Below, one piece after another: positions 1-8,034 of a stretch of DNA of 64,000 bases. Position 1 is the first letter of the stretch; each line of letters begins with the position of its first letter. Under the pieces are notes generated by a model that worked only from the letters and a program-made list of their open reading frames with translations, was not told where the DNA came from and did not search any database. This DNA is from JAAUTT01 sp963846585 (GTDB lineage: Bacteria; Bacteroidota; Bacteroidia; Bacteroidales; JAAUTT01): positions 310,001 through 374,000 of the forward strand of contig CAWJWO010000015.1 in NCBI GenBank assembly GCA_963846585.1, written 5' to 3'. Both the position numbers and the translations under genes were made by a program.

Positions 1-797
1 GTGTTTAATGATATAATGGATGTAAATCCTTCACATTCCTCAAAAGCAGCCTCTCCAATATAAGTAACCGAAGAAGGGATGGTTAATGAACCTATTAATC
101 CAGAACAACCAAAAAAAGCCGACTCTCCAATATACGTAACCGAAGATGGAATTGTTAAACCTGTTAATCCGGAACAATCATAAAAAGCCTCCCATCCAAT
201 AGAAGTAACTGATGAAGGTATTGTTAATGAACCTGTTAAACCTGAACAACCAGAAAAAACACTCGCTCCAATAGAAGTAACCGAAGATGGAATTGTTAAA
301 CCTGTAAAACCTGAACAATTACCAAAAGCCGCAACTCCAATAGAAGTAACCGAAGAGGGAATGGTTAAGGAACCTGTTAAACCATTACACCCAACAAAAG
401 CATCCTCTCCAATTGAATTAACATTTGTTGGGTAGATTATAGAAGTCAAGTTTGATTTGCCTACAGATGTAATTTGATCGTAAAAAGCATATTGAGGGAT
501 TACATTTGCAAGATATGTATTAATACTTGGATCCTGAGTTCCATATTCCCCAGTATATGCAGCAATTGTAGCACCGCTCAAATTAAGAACAGACAAAGGC
601 ATACTGTCTCTCATGGTTTTAAAGTCACGGGCATCAATTGTTCCTGTAACTGTAAGATTAGTGACAGTGGTTAAATAAGCTTTAGCCACTGTATTTAATG
701 TCCCGGGTGTTATAACATTTGCTGTATCATATACCTGAGCATTTAAGACAGCCGTTAAAAATGCAAAACTTAAGGATATAACAGTTTTTTTTAACAT
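1..797 (-). CDS. BspA-like leucine-rich-repeat surface protein (3' end beyond window)
   Basis: The frame is open from an ATG at 797 down to the left edge, giving 265 visible codons with no stop, so the C-terminus is missing. Residues 1-22 form an export signal (MLKKTVISLSFAFLTAVLNA). After about 110 residues of lead domain come at least six LRR_5/BspA-type repeats of 23-24 residues. They are built on LTIPSSVTSIG followed by a variable AF..C.GLTG stretch. The repeats are nearly identical at DNA level, so the array can expand or contract by recombination. Known BspA-family proteins are secreted or surface-attached and bind matrix, host or polymer ligands; a role as a surface adhesin here is inference. 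If this protein uses the T9SS, its sorting domain would lie beyond the edge. Confidence 0.85.
   Translation of the reverse strand, partial: MLKKTVISLSFAFLTAVLNAQVYDTANVITPGTLNTVAKAYLTTVTNLTVTGTIDARDFKTMRDSMPLSVLNLSGATIAAYTGEYGTQDPSINTYLANVIPQYAFYDQITSVGKSNLTSIIYPTNVNSIGEDAFVGCNGLTGSLTIPSSVTSIGVAAFGNCSGFTGLTIPSSVTSIGASVFSGCSGLTGSLTIPSSVTSIGWEAFYDCSGLTGLTIPSSVTYIGESAFFGCSGLIGSLTIPSSVTYIGEAAFEECEGFTSIISLN
67..420 (-). repeat. Tandem LRR-coding repeat array, 69/72-bp units
   Basis: Within the LRR gene the unit coding for TIPSSVTSIG recurs every 69 or 72 bp. Units starting GLT and GSLT tend to alternate (23 and 24 residues). Sequence between copies differs mainly at the variable AF..C positions. 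This is a coding repeat, not a CRISPR array. Confidence 0.8.
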
Positions 798-884
798 GTT
801 GGTTATTTTAGGAAATTAATAATTTTTGGTTGGCTTTCTTTTATTGGATTTATATTTTAAAAGGTTTCCCAATATAGTGTTAAA

Positions 885-916
885 CAAATATAAATTATAT
901 AATTAGTTGAAACAAG
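885..916 (-). promoter_or_regulatory. Bacteroidota-type promoter for the LRR gene
   Basis: On the minus strand there is a TATATTTG -7 box (885-892), matching the Bacteroidota consensus TAnnTTTG. A TTG -33 core lies at 913-915 with a 20-bp spacer. The implied leader before the ATG at 797 is about 80 nt. Confidence 0.55.
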
Positions 917-920
917 CATA

Positions 921-953
921 AATTGATTAGCAATTATAAATTGTTGATCAATT
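921..953. promoter_or_regulatory. 15-bp dyad just upstream of the LRR promoter
   Basis: The arms at 921-935 and 939-953 are complementary over 15 bp around a 3-nt loop, with two wobble positions. The dyad lies a few bases upstream of the proposed -33 element, where an activator or repressor could bind. Apart from this dyad, the promoter and the downstream terminator, I see nothing else in the gene-free stretch 798-1159. Confidence 0.35.
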
Positions 954-1116
954 TTATTATTTCTAGGACATAAATAATATGATAGTTTCCTTTAAAGGGT
1001 TTTTATAACACCTTTAACCTAATTAAAATCCATTGGGACAAAAGGGAAGATGTTCAATGTATGTTATTAATAATTAAACGTATATAGCTAACTTTACATT
1101 TTTGTAGCGTTGGGCA

Positions 1117-1166
1117 AAAATAGCCAATTACAAAATAAGATTATTTTGAATGAGATTGGCTATTTT
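1117..1166 (-). terminator. Terminator-like inverted repeat at the end of the preceding minus-strand gene
   Basis: A perfect 12-bp inverted repeat (arms 1117-1128 and 1155-1166, core ATTGGCTATTTT) overlaps the stop codon at 1160-1162 of the minus-strand gene. In the minus-strand transcript the second arm ends in a U-run. The 26-nt loop holds a smaller inverted repeat. Confidence 0.45.
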
Positions 1167-1657
1167 GTGTAAACTATTTTAATTTTTAATTTATCAGCAG
1201 CTAATTTATCAACAATAAATCCAACATTTCTCCACCGACCATTATAGCGTTCTCTTGTATAGTCTGCTCTTGTATAGGTATTAACAATATCTAAATAAAT
1301 GTTATCTGTTACAGAATTAGAATGTACTTTAGCATATGAAACAGGGTAAAATGGCTGACTTCCATTTTTATTATAATACTTAGACAATTCTCTTAATTCC
1401 TTGCTTTTATATTTTTGAGTACAAGTACATTTGAATATTATTTTATTTGAATCGCAATAATATTTACCACCACAATGATTACCTGCACGGACACTGAAAT
1501 TATTTAATGAATCAAATCTTATTATGAGGGAGTTAATATCAACCAGTAAATCTTTATATGGCTTAACAAATTGGTATAATCCATAAGTTCCATGGATTTT
1601 TAAACCATTAATTTCTAACGGATTTGAATTATACCCAGGAGGAATACTACTCTGTTA
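1160..1657 (-). pseudogene. C-terminal part of a frameshifted regulatory-domain protein
   Basis: The frame is open from just after a TAA near 1658 down to a TAG at 1160-1162, about 163 codons. It has no ATG, GTG or TTG until a TTG at 1387. The upper part encodes a peptide beginning QSSIPPGYNSNPLEINGLK, then a cysteine-containing segment (NHCGGKYYC, FKCTCTQ). It starts exactly where the upstream ORF 1647-1997 stops in another frame. I therefore read it as the continuation of that gene after a one-base frameshift. Translation from the TTG at 1387 would give only 75 residues. No family was recognised for this part. Confidence 0.55.
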
Positions 1658-1997
1658 TATCGAATGATGAACATTTATTTCTTCTTAAAACAACACTTAT
1701 TCTTATACGTTCCCCTGCCTTTACATTAACTGGAATATTTTGTGTCAGGAACCCAATATAGCTAACTAATACAGTATCTACACCTTCTGGAACATTGGTA
1801 ATGGTAAAATTTCCTTTTATATCAGAATATTCGGCCAGCTTAGCTTGCTTAACTGCCACTGTTACCCATGAGATACCTAAACCTGTAGAGTCAACTACTA
1901 TACCGGAAATAGTACCCGTATTACCGGCAAAAATGATATTGGCATTCAGGCTGCCAAATAAAAGAATAAAAATTAATCGTATGTTCAATTTTCTCAT
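1647..1997 (-). CDS. Secreted carboxypeptidase-regulatory-like domain protein (N-terminal part)
   Basis: This 116-residue ORF has a signal peptide (MRKLNIRLIFILLFGSLNA, residues 1-19). It is followed by one CarboxypepD_reg-like beta-sandwich: GTISGIVVDSTGLGI, then FTITNVPEG and LVSYIGFLTQ. In Bacteroidota this domain is usually an N-terminal module of larger secreted or outer-membrane proteins. Here it stops at TAG soon after the domain, and an open frame continues in the neighbouring register to 1160. The two parts look like one gene of about 275 residues split by an indel near 1650. It lies 121 bp downstream of ribH on the same strand. Confidence 0.65.
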   Translation of the reverse strand: MRKLNIRLIFILLFGSLNANIIFAGNTGTISGIVVDSTGLGISWVTVAVKQAKLAEYSDIKGNFTITNVPEGVDTVLVSYIGFLTQNIPVNVKAGERIRISVVLRRNKCSSFDITE

Positions 1998-2060
1998 AAT
2001 TACGAATATTGTTGGTCAAACCATTCCAACTTAATCATTTAATCACTTTCATCTTTTATC

Positions 2061-2096
2061 TCTTGTCTCTTGTCTTGGCTCCTGGTTCTTGGTTCT
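2061..2096. repeat. Intergenic word repeat, CTTGGTTCCTGG family
   Basis: A degenerate run of CTTGTCT and CTTGGCTCCTGGTTCTTGG words sits 22 bp after the ribH stop. The same word family occurs at 21515-21544, 22406-22440, 22510-22614 and 42796-42820. Confidence 0.7.
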
Positions 2097-2118
2097 AATA
2101 AAATAGCCACCAAACGTA

Positions 2119-2640
2119 CTAAATATCTTCCTCTTCCTCCTCGTCCTCTTCAATCATCTCGTCGTGCAAAACAGCCATTTTAATTGCAGTAACTGCTGCT
2201 TCAATGCCTTTATTACCATGTTTTCCCCCGGAACGCTCCTTTGCCTGCTCAAAATTGTCAGTAGTTAATAATCCAAATATTACCGGAATATTATATTCAA
2301 GACTAACGGTTGTAACTCCCTGGGTGACACCCTGACAAACATATTCAAAATGAGGCGTTTCACCACGTATTACCGCACCCAGGCATATTATAGCATCCAC
2401 CGTGGTATATTCTGCCATGAACTGGCAACCTATTGACAGCTCAAAACTCCCGGGGACTTTTTTTACTATGATATCGTCTTTATCAACACCATGATTCAAT
2501 AATGTATCTATTGCACCCTGAAGCAAACTATCAGTAATTTCATGGTGCCACTCCGATACTACAATACCAAATATGAACCCTTCAGCTGAGGGAACGCTTT
2601 CAAAATTGTAATCGGATAAATTTTTTAAGTTTGTTGCCAT
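2119..2640 (-). CDS. ribH: 6,7-dimethyl-8-ribityllumazine synthase
   Basis: Cytoplasmic enzyme that condenses 5-amino-6-ribitylaminouracil with 3,4-dihydroxy-2-butanone-4-phosphate, the penultimate step of riboflavin synthesis. Family motifs are in order: VPGSFELS (63-70), GAVIRGETPHFEYV (88-101, with the catalytic histidine at about 97) and ERSGGKHGNKG (135-145, with the phosphate-contacting arginine). The core is of normal length. The C-terminus ends in an unusual run of acidic residues (EEDEEEEEDI). It lies 40 bp downstream of the APH/RapZ gene in the same direction, and the spacer is a TTTCAAATT word repeat. No other rib gene is visible nearby. Confidence 0.95.
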   Translation of the reverse strand: MATNLKNLSDYNFESVPSAEGFIFGIVVSEWHHEITDSLLQGAIDTLLNHGVDKDDIIVKKVPGSFELSIGCQFMAEYTTVDAIICLGAVIRGETPHFEYVCQGVTQGVTTVSLEYNIPVIFGLLTTDNFEQAKERSGGKHGNKGIEAAVTAIKMAVLHDEMIEEDEEEEEDI

Positions 2641-2643
2641 ATT

Positions 2644-2683
2644 ATTTTCAAATTTTCAAATTTCCACATTTTCAAATTATTTA
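2644..2683. repeat. Intergenic word repeat, TTTCAAATT family
   Basis: Tandem degenerate copies of ATTTTCAAATTT fill the short spacer between ribH and the upstream gene and run up to that gene's TAA stop at 2681-2683. Related tracts lie at 22625-22648 and 53860-53966. Confidence 0.6.
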
Positions 2684-4114
2684 CAAATCCCTGTGTTTAA
2701 CAGTAATTACCATTTCATTGCTTCTTTTACTATTCATAAGGTATTTATACAATCGTTCGGCCGAATATACTGAACGGTGCTGCCCGCCGGTACAACCAAA
2801 GTTAATCATTAAACTGGTAAACCCTTTATTAAGATATTTATTAACAGACTGATCAACCAAAGCAATTACATGGCTCATAAATTGTTCCATTTCAGGTTCA
2901 TTATCCAGAAACTGTTGAACCTCAGTATTTTTGCCTGTTAAATTCTTATATTTTTCATAACGGCCCGGATTATGAACCGATCTGCAATCGAATACAAATC
3001 CGCCCCCGTTTACCGGATCATCTGAAGGAATTCCACGTTTGTATGAAAAACTATTTATATTTATATGCAATAATAAATGCTTTTTAGCCAGTTGTCTTAT
3101 GTAATCTGATTCACAGAGGTAATTCCATACACTGGTTAGTTCCGGAAGCTTAATTTGTAAATCAACGTTATCAAGCAACCACTCCAGATTGTTTAATGCC
3201 GGAGATATACTTTCAAGAAAAAGTTCCTTACGTTCGTACAATCCTCTATAACCATATGCCCCCATAGCTTGCATCAACCTAATATATGCATAGCCATAAT
3301 AGTGAATAAAAAAATCTGAACGTGACAGATTTATATGCTTGGAAAGCTCTGAAAGGTAAAAATCAAGTAGTTCTTCACGCACATCCGCAGGCAGCCGTGT
3401 TTTTGCTTCAAATAAAATTGTTGCTATATCATAATGCAGTGCACCTTTTCTTCCTCCTTGATAATCAATAAAGTACGGACTGCCATTAAATAGCATTATG
3501 TTTCTGCTCTGAAAATCGCGATACATAAAGTAATTGCAATCAGCTTGTAATAAATAATCACATAAGGTATTAAAATCGTTTTCAAGATTTTGCTCGTTAA
3601 AAGGCACTTTGGCTAATTTAAGAAAATAGTATTTGAAGTAATTCAAATCCCACATCATTGATTGCCTGTCAAAGGCATGACGGGGATAACAATGTTCGAA
3701 ATTCAGGCCTTCACCTCCCTTTATCTGAAAAAGCGGAAGAATTGTAAGTACTTTCCGGTAAACATCCAATACCTTAAGTGAAACTTTGTCAGGGAACTCA
3801 TTTTCAATCAAAAAATTTAAGAGTGAAGTGTCACCTAAATCCTGAAGAAGGTAAACACTATCATCAATATTTTCAAATAATATATTTGGTACTGGCAGGT
3901 GTTTACCCTGGAAATGCCTGGTAAATTCTATAAAAGCTTTATTTTCAAATAAGTCTTCATTAAAAACTCCTATAAAACTATTATTTGATTTTTTAAGCCT
4001 GTAATACTGCCTGTTCGACCCTGAAGATGGTAATTTCATTATTTCGTCAGGAATTGAACCGGAATATTTTTTAAATAAATGACTTAATTTTTCCTGGGCT
4101 TTAATATTTTCCAC
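2681..4114 (-). CDS. APH-type phosphotransferase fused to a RapZ C-terminal domain
   Basis: Two-domain protein. The numbering here counts from the longest ORF start, a TTG at 4150; I prefer the GTG at 4114, before ENIKAQEKL, which removes 12 residues. Residues 40-340 are an aminoglycoside-phosphotransferase-like kinase with catalytic loop YRDFQSRN (210-217) and metal-binding IDYQGG (228-233). Residues 364-489 match the RapZ C-terminal domain: FDCRSVHNPGR (387-397) and GCTGGQHRSV (452-461). The P-loop kinase half of classical RapZ is absent, replaced by the APH kinase. RapZ in enterobacteria controls amino-sugar synthesis through RNA and metabolite binding. A sugar-kinase or sensor role here is inference. 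The substrate is unknown. Confidence 0.8.
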   Translation of the reverse strand: MENIKAQEKLSHLFKKYSGSIPDEIMKLPSSGSNRQYYRLKKSNNSFIGVFNEDLFENKAFIEFTRHFQGKHLPVPNILFENIDDSVYLLQDLGDTSLLNFLIENEFPDKVSLKVLDVYRKVLTILPLFQIKGGEGLNFEHCYPRHAFDRQSMMWDLNYFKYYFLKLAKVPFNEQNLENDFNTLCDYLLQADCNYFMYRDFQSRNIMLFNGSPYFIDYQGGRKGALHYDIATILFEAKTRLPADVREELLDFYLSELSKHINLSRSDFFIHYYGYAYIRLMQAMGAYGYRGLYERKELFLESISPALNNLEWLLDNVDLQIKLPELTSVWNYLCESDYIRQLAKKHLLLHININSFSYKRGIPSDDPVNGGGFVFDCRSVHNPGRYEKYKNLTGKNTEVQQFLDNEPEMEQFMSHVIALVDQSVNKYLNKGFTSLMINFGCTGGQHRSVYSAERLYKYLMNSKRSNEMVITVKHRDL

Positions 4115-4154
4115 TATTAATATTTTTGTTACAAAGGAAAGAATATTCAAATGA

Positions 4155-4185
4155 ATTTCAAATTTCGATATTTTTCATAACTTTG
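4155..4185 (+). promoter_or_regulatory. Promoter for the 151-residue orphan gene
   Basis: A TAACTTTG box at 4178-4185 matches the Bacteroidota -7 consensus TAnnTTTG. It lies 25 bp before the ATG at 4211. A weak TTTC -33 is placed about 19 bp upstream. Confidence 0.45.
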
Positions 4186-4210
4186 GTATAATCACAAAAT
4201 ATCTAATAAT

Positions 4211-4666
4211 ATGCGACTGGAAATTTATGGCGTCAACAATTTGAATTTTGTTGAATTTAACATCACAGGTGATACCGATTCTTTTCAACAATGTGATAAA
4301 GATTCGAAATATATGGATTCAGAAGTTTATAACCTGTTTTCAGAATGTTTTGAGAAAAGCAGCAATCTTTATGACTATTTTGGCCCGACTAAATATAACT
4401 CACGAAATATTGTAATTCTTTTAAATGAGCTTAATAAACACTTTTCCAAAATTCAAAGAATTGATAGTTATGAGAACTTTATCGATTTCACAGGTGATAA
4501 ATTTTTAGGCTCTAATTTTGTGATTGAATTAGAAAAAACCGATAAAAACTGGCGCCTTAACTGGGGATTATATCAAACAAAACTTTCAGGCATTAACCAG
4601 CAATTGATAGAATTAGTCAATCAGTGTATTACCGATGACCGGACTCTTTGGCTTATCGGATATTAA
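4211..4666 (+). CDS. Hypothetical protein of 151 residues
   Basis: I do not recognise a family. The protein is soluble, without signal peptide or membrane segment, and slightly acidic. Visible segments include an N-terminal beta-rich stretch (MRLEIYGVNNLNFVEF), a helical middle (NIVILLNELNKHFSKIQRI) and a C-terminal helix (QQLIELVNQCITD). It is the only plus-strand gene between two minus-strand genes, with its own TAnnTTTG promoter 25 bp upstream, which supports it being real. Its start is divergent from the APH/RapZ gene by about 100 bp. Confidence 0.65.
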   Translation: MRLEIYGVNNLNFVEFNITGDTDSFQQCDKDSKYMDSEVYNLFSECFEKSSNLYDYFGPTKYNSRNIVILLNELNKHFSKIQRIDSYENFIDFTGDKFLGSNFVIELEKTDKNWRLNWGLYQTKLSGINQQLIELVNQCITDDRTLWLIGY

Positions 4667-4719
4667 ATTGTGTTTGATTTCGTCCTGATCCTCAGGGAAA
4701 TGATTATTTAATAGATTAC

Positions 4720-4743
4720 GGGTACGCACAAGGCTTATCCCTA
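4720..4743. repeat. Degenerate copy of the ACAAGG/TCCCT hairpin repeat
   Basis: This 24-bp segment resembles the two GGACACG(n7)CGTGTCC hairpins at 19948-19970 and 19994-20016, sharing the GCACAAGGC core and the TCCCT end. Its arms are decayed. Confidence 0.4.
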
Positions 4744-4758
4744 CAGGACAACCAACAA

Positions 4759-5424
4759 TTAAATTCTGTCGCCAAAAATTTTGGTTCCCACCCTGACAAT
4801 TGTGCTTCCTTCCTGTATTGCAATTGTATAATCTGAGGACATGCCCATCGACAACTCCGTAAACAGCTTATTGTTACTCATAATAGAACTTTTTATCCTC
4901 TTAAATAATTCCGCGAGATGCTGAAATTCATTTCTGATTTGAGATTCATTATCCGTTAATGTAGCCATGCCCATTAATCCGATAATCCTGACATTTTTCA
5001 ATTCCATAAAAGCTGGTGACCCAAATAAATTATTCAACTCAGTTTCGTTGAACCCGAATTTTGTTTCTTCTTGTGCGATATGTATCTGCAGTAAACAGTT
5101 TATACTACGGTTACATCTGATAGATTGTTTATTAACTTCCTGCAACAATTCTAACGAATCGATTGAATGAATCAAATTAACAAAAGGAGCAATGTATTTG
5201 ACTTTATTAGTTTGCAAATGGCCTATAAAATGCCATTCAATATCTTTTGGCAATTGTTGATATTTGGGAAGTAATTCCTGAACTTTGCTTTCACCAAAAA
5301 TATGATGGCCGGCATTATATGCGTCCAATATATTTTCTGCAGGATTAGTTTTTGAAACAGCCACCAATTTTACGCCTGAAGGAATTGTTGGTAAAATGTT
5401 TAGCAAATTGGAAGCTATTGACAT
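4759..5424 (-). CDS. yggS: YggS/PROSC-family pyridoxal-phosphate-binding protein
   Basis: Single-domain PLP carrier of the alanine-racemase N-terminal fold, involved in PLP and amino-acid homeostasis. Motifs: LVAVSKT, whose lysine binds PLP; FGESKVQE; WHFIGHLQTNK; LMGMATLTDN; LSMGMSSDY and the phosphate-binding GSTIVRVGTKIFGDR end. About 221 residues is normal. The longest ORF begins at a TTG (5433); the ATG at 5424 (MSIASN) is the better start. It is often next to proC or envelope genes in other bacteria, but here it is alone, divergent from the helicase gene. Confidence 0.93.
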   Translation of the reverse strand: MSIASNLLNILPTIPSGVKLVAVSKTNPAENILDAYNAGHHIFGESKVQELLPKYQQLPKDIEWHFIGHLQTNKVKYIAPFVNLIHSIDSLELLQEVNKQSIRCNRSINCLLQIHIAQEETKFGFNETELNNLFGSPAFMELKNVRIIGLMGMATLTDNESQIRNEFQHLAELFKRIKSSIMSNNKLFTELSMGMSSDYTIAIQEGSTIVRVGTKIFGDRI

Positions 5425-5543
5425 AATAATCAAAGTTTATAAAGTTTATATATTTTATTATTTATAAAATGTATAATTTTTTGTATTCTTTTGTAAAATT
5501 AATGATTTTTACCCTTATTTTTTACCTAATTTCCCCTTTTAAA

Positions 5544-7688
5544 ATGGAAATCATAACTAATCCGCAGCTTAAACTTGCATTTGATTTTGTTCAATTTACC
5601 GGTAATAATATTTTTCTTACGGGGAAAGCAGGTACAGGCAAAACTACCTTTTTACGCAATCTGAAGCAAATATCCCCAAAACGTATGGTGATTGTCGCAC
5701 CAACCGGTGTTGCAGCTATTAATGCCGGTGGCGTGACAATACATTCATTTTTTCAACTGGCATTTGGTCCCAGGATACATTCCGATGCTAATAATTCAAA
5801 TACTCAAAATTATTCCGGATCACCGGCCTTTCAAAGATTTAACCGTGAGAAGATTAATCTGCTCAGAAGCCTTGATTTGCTGGTAATTGATGAGATTAGT
5901 ATGGTACGTGCGGATTTGCTCGACGCAGTAGATGAAGTACTGCGAAGGTTCAAAGACCGCAGTAAACCTTTTGGAGGTGTTCAGTTGCTTATGATAGGAG
6001 ACCTTCAGCAATTAGCCCCGGTGGTAAAGGAGGATGAATGGGAAATCCTCAGGAAGTATTACGACAGCATATTTTTCTTCAGCAGCCACGCTTTAAATAA
6101 AACCCGATATATCAGTATTGAACTTAAACACATTTACCGTCAAAGCGATAATGTATTTATTGAAATGTTAAATAAAATACGTGAAAACAAAGTAGATGCG
6201 GACACTCTCCGGTTGCTTAACAACAGGCATATAACTGACTTCAGGCCAGGTGACGATGACGGATATATTACACTTACAACTCATAATTATCAGGCACAAC
6301 AATTGAACGAATTAAAACTGAAAACCCTCTCAACCGAAATGCATAGCTATTCAGCAACCATTGATGGTGAGTTTCCGGAATACTTATATCCAACAGATAT
6401 TGATCTTTCAGTTAAAGAAGGCGCCCAGGTTATGTTCGTGAAAAACGACCCTTCCCGGGATAAACTTTTTTATAATGGAAAAATTGGTATCATTGAATCA
6501 ATAAATGATAATTCAATAATTGTAAAATGTAAAGGAGACCCTGCTCCTATTTCAGTCGTAGTTTCGGAATGGAACAATATAAAGTACACCATAGATGAAG
6601 AAACAAAAGAAATTCAGGAAAATGTGATCGGTTCATTTATGCAATATCCTATTAAACTTGCCTGGGCAATAACTATTCATAAAAGTCAGGGTTTAACCTT
6701 TGATAAAGCAATAATTAATGCGAACGCTGCATTTGCTCACGGTCAGGTTTACGTGGCACTTAGTCGCTGCAAAACTCTCGATGGCCTGGTACTTAGCACA
6801 CCAATTTCTTTAAAAAGCATTATAAGCGATTCGGCCATATATGAATATAGCTCTAATATTGAACAAAATCCAACTGATGAGAAACAATTGGCTGCCGCCC
6901 GAAATTCATATCAAAGGCAACTGGTTACGGAGCTTTTTGACTTCGTTCCCATAAACAGGCAGTTATATTATTGCATAAAAATCCTGAAGGAACATAAAAC
7001 CAGTATTGTTGGTAATCTTTATGAGGATTTCATAAAGGTTGCCGAAGTTACAAAAACTGAAATAATGGATGTAGCCGACAAATTCAATACACAACTGTCA
7101 GGCCTTATGGAAATTAATTACGATTTGGAAAAAAATGAAACATTACAGGAAAGAATTAAGAAAGCAAGTATTTATTTTGAAAATAAAATTAAATCGGAAG
7201 TTAACGAGGTATTGCAAAATGTTTCAGTTACAACTGATAATAAGTCTGTACGTAAATCTGTAAAGGATGCCGTCGAAAGGCTTCGCAATGAGGTTGAAAT
7301 TAAAATTGCCTGCCTGTGTTCATCAGCAAAAGGATTTTACATTAAGGATTACATGAGCGCCAAAGCCAAAGCCTTAATTTCAGTACCGGAGAAAAAGAAA
7401 TCAAAAACGCAACCGGTGGAAAATAAATCCGGAACAATAAACCATCCTGATTTATTTATTCATTTAAAAGCATGGCGCAACACCATGGCAAAGGAACTTA
7501 ACCTGCCACATTATATGATATTGCCTCAAAAGACTATGATTGGCCTGATTGAAAATCTGCCCGTTACATTAACTGATTTAAGAAAAATAAAAGGGATCGG
7601 GAAGAAAATCTCCGAAAAATACGGGAAAGATATTCTCGACATTATTGTTCAGTATTGCTCTGAAACCAGAAATCCTTCAAAAGTATAA
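5544..7688 (+). CDS. PIF1/UvrD-C2-type AAA helicase with C-terminal HRDC domain
   Basis: Counted from the ATG at 5544 (714 residues). Walker A LTGKAGTGKTT is at 25-35, followed by VAPTGVAAIN (51-60) and TIHSFFQL (65-72), typical of PIF1/RecD-like superfamily 1 helicases. Walker B is LLVIDEISMV, and the UvrD C2 motif is IKLAWAITIHKSQGLTFDKA with VYVALSRCKTLDGL. The C-terminal third has a helix-turn-helix-like region and an HRDC nucleic-acid-binding domain in the last 70 residues (LKAWRNTMAKELNLP ... LRKIKGIGKKISEKYG). A longer reading from 5469 would add a hydrophobic 25-residue leader, implausible for a cytoplasmic helicase. The likely role is DNA repair or G-quadruplex processing. Confidence 0.9.
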   Translation: MEIITNPQLKLAFDFVQFTGNNIFLTGKAGTGKTTFLRNLKQISPKRMVIVAPTGVAAINAGGVTIHSFFQLAFGPRIHSDANNSNTQNYSGSPAFQRFNREKINLLRSLDLLVIDEISMVRADLLDAVDEVLRRFKDRSKPFGGVQLLMIGDLQQLAPVVKEDEWEILRKYYDSIFFFSSHALNKTRYISIELKHIYRQSDNVFIEMLNKIRENKVDADTLRLLNNRHITDFRPGDDDGYITLTTHNYQAQQLNELKLKTLSTEMHSYSATIDGEFPEYLYPTDIDLSVKEGAQVMFVKNDPSRDKLFYNGKIGIIESINDNSIIVKCKGDPAPISVVVSEWNNIKYTIDEETKEIQENVIGSFMQYPIKLAWAITIHKSQGLTFDKAIINANAAFAHGQVYVALSRCKTLDGLVLSTPISLKSIISDSAIYEYSSNIEQNPTDEKQLAAARNSYQRQLVTELFDFVPINRQLYYCIKILKEHKTSIVGNLYEDFIKVAEVTKTEIMDVADKFNTQLSGLMEINYDLEKNETLQERIKKASIYFENKIKSEVNEVLQNVSVTTDNKSVRKSVKDAVERLRNEVEIKIACLCSSAKGFYIKDYMSAKAKALISVPEKKKSKTQPVENKSGTINHPDLFIHLKAWRNTMAKELNLPHYMILPQKTMIGLIENLPVTLTDLRKIKGIGKKISEKYGKDILDIIVQYCSETRNPSKV

Positions 7689-7867
7689 TTAATTGTTCTT
7701 CCATATTGATTATGAAATTTCTCAATAGCCCAGTTGTATAAATTTTGTAAATCTTCATACCCTAAAAAATTAAATGATTTTCGAAGTTCCTTTTCAAATA
7801 AGGTATTGTTTTCATGTACACTTTCCAAAACCAGTTTTTGCAGTTCTAACATATTTGAAGGAGTCAT
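7649..7867 (-). CDS. Small conserved hypothetical protein (about 72 residues)
   Basis: Short helical protein. From the ATG at 7867 it reads MTPSNMLELQKLVLESV, then a LFEKELRKSFNFL helix and LYNWAIEKFHNQYG. I recall similar small helical proteins in Bacteroidota, but no function is known to me. Its last 40 bp overlap the end of the convergent helicase gene. A longer frame from 7891 would add eight residues. Confidence 0.5.
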   Translation of the reverse strand: MTPSNMLELQKLVLESVHENNTLFEKELRKSFNFLGYEDLQNLYNWAIEKFHNQYGRTINYTFEGFLVSEQY

Positions 7868-8034
7868 AATTACAAGTATTGGTAAATACACAAAGAATAC
7901 GTGTAATTATTATAAATAGTATTTTTTGATAGTTAAAGAGTGTTAAAAAGTGTCAGCAAAAAAACGCCAGGTTTTTTGTTACGCTCGTTATAAATATAGA
8001 GCAAATATTTAATTAATTGTGAAAAATTAAGTAA

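Noticed and set aside
67..420. Possible CRISPR array from regular 69/72-bp repeats at the left edge
   Set aside because: The repeats stay in one open reading frame and encode BspA-type leucine-rich repeats; spacers are not unique sequences.
474..674. Plus-strand ORF opposite the LRR gene
   Set aside because: It is the antisense of an intact, well-supported minus-strand gene.
7940..7990. Hairpin of A-run and T-run near 7960 as a terminator
   Set aside because: The stem is nearly all A-T with a short GCC centre and no following U-run, so it is not a credible terminator.
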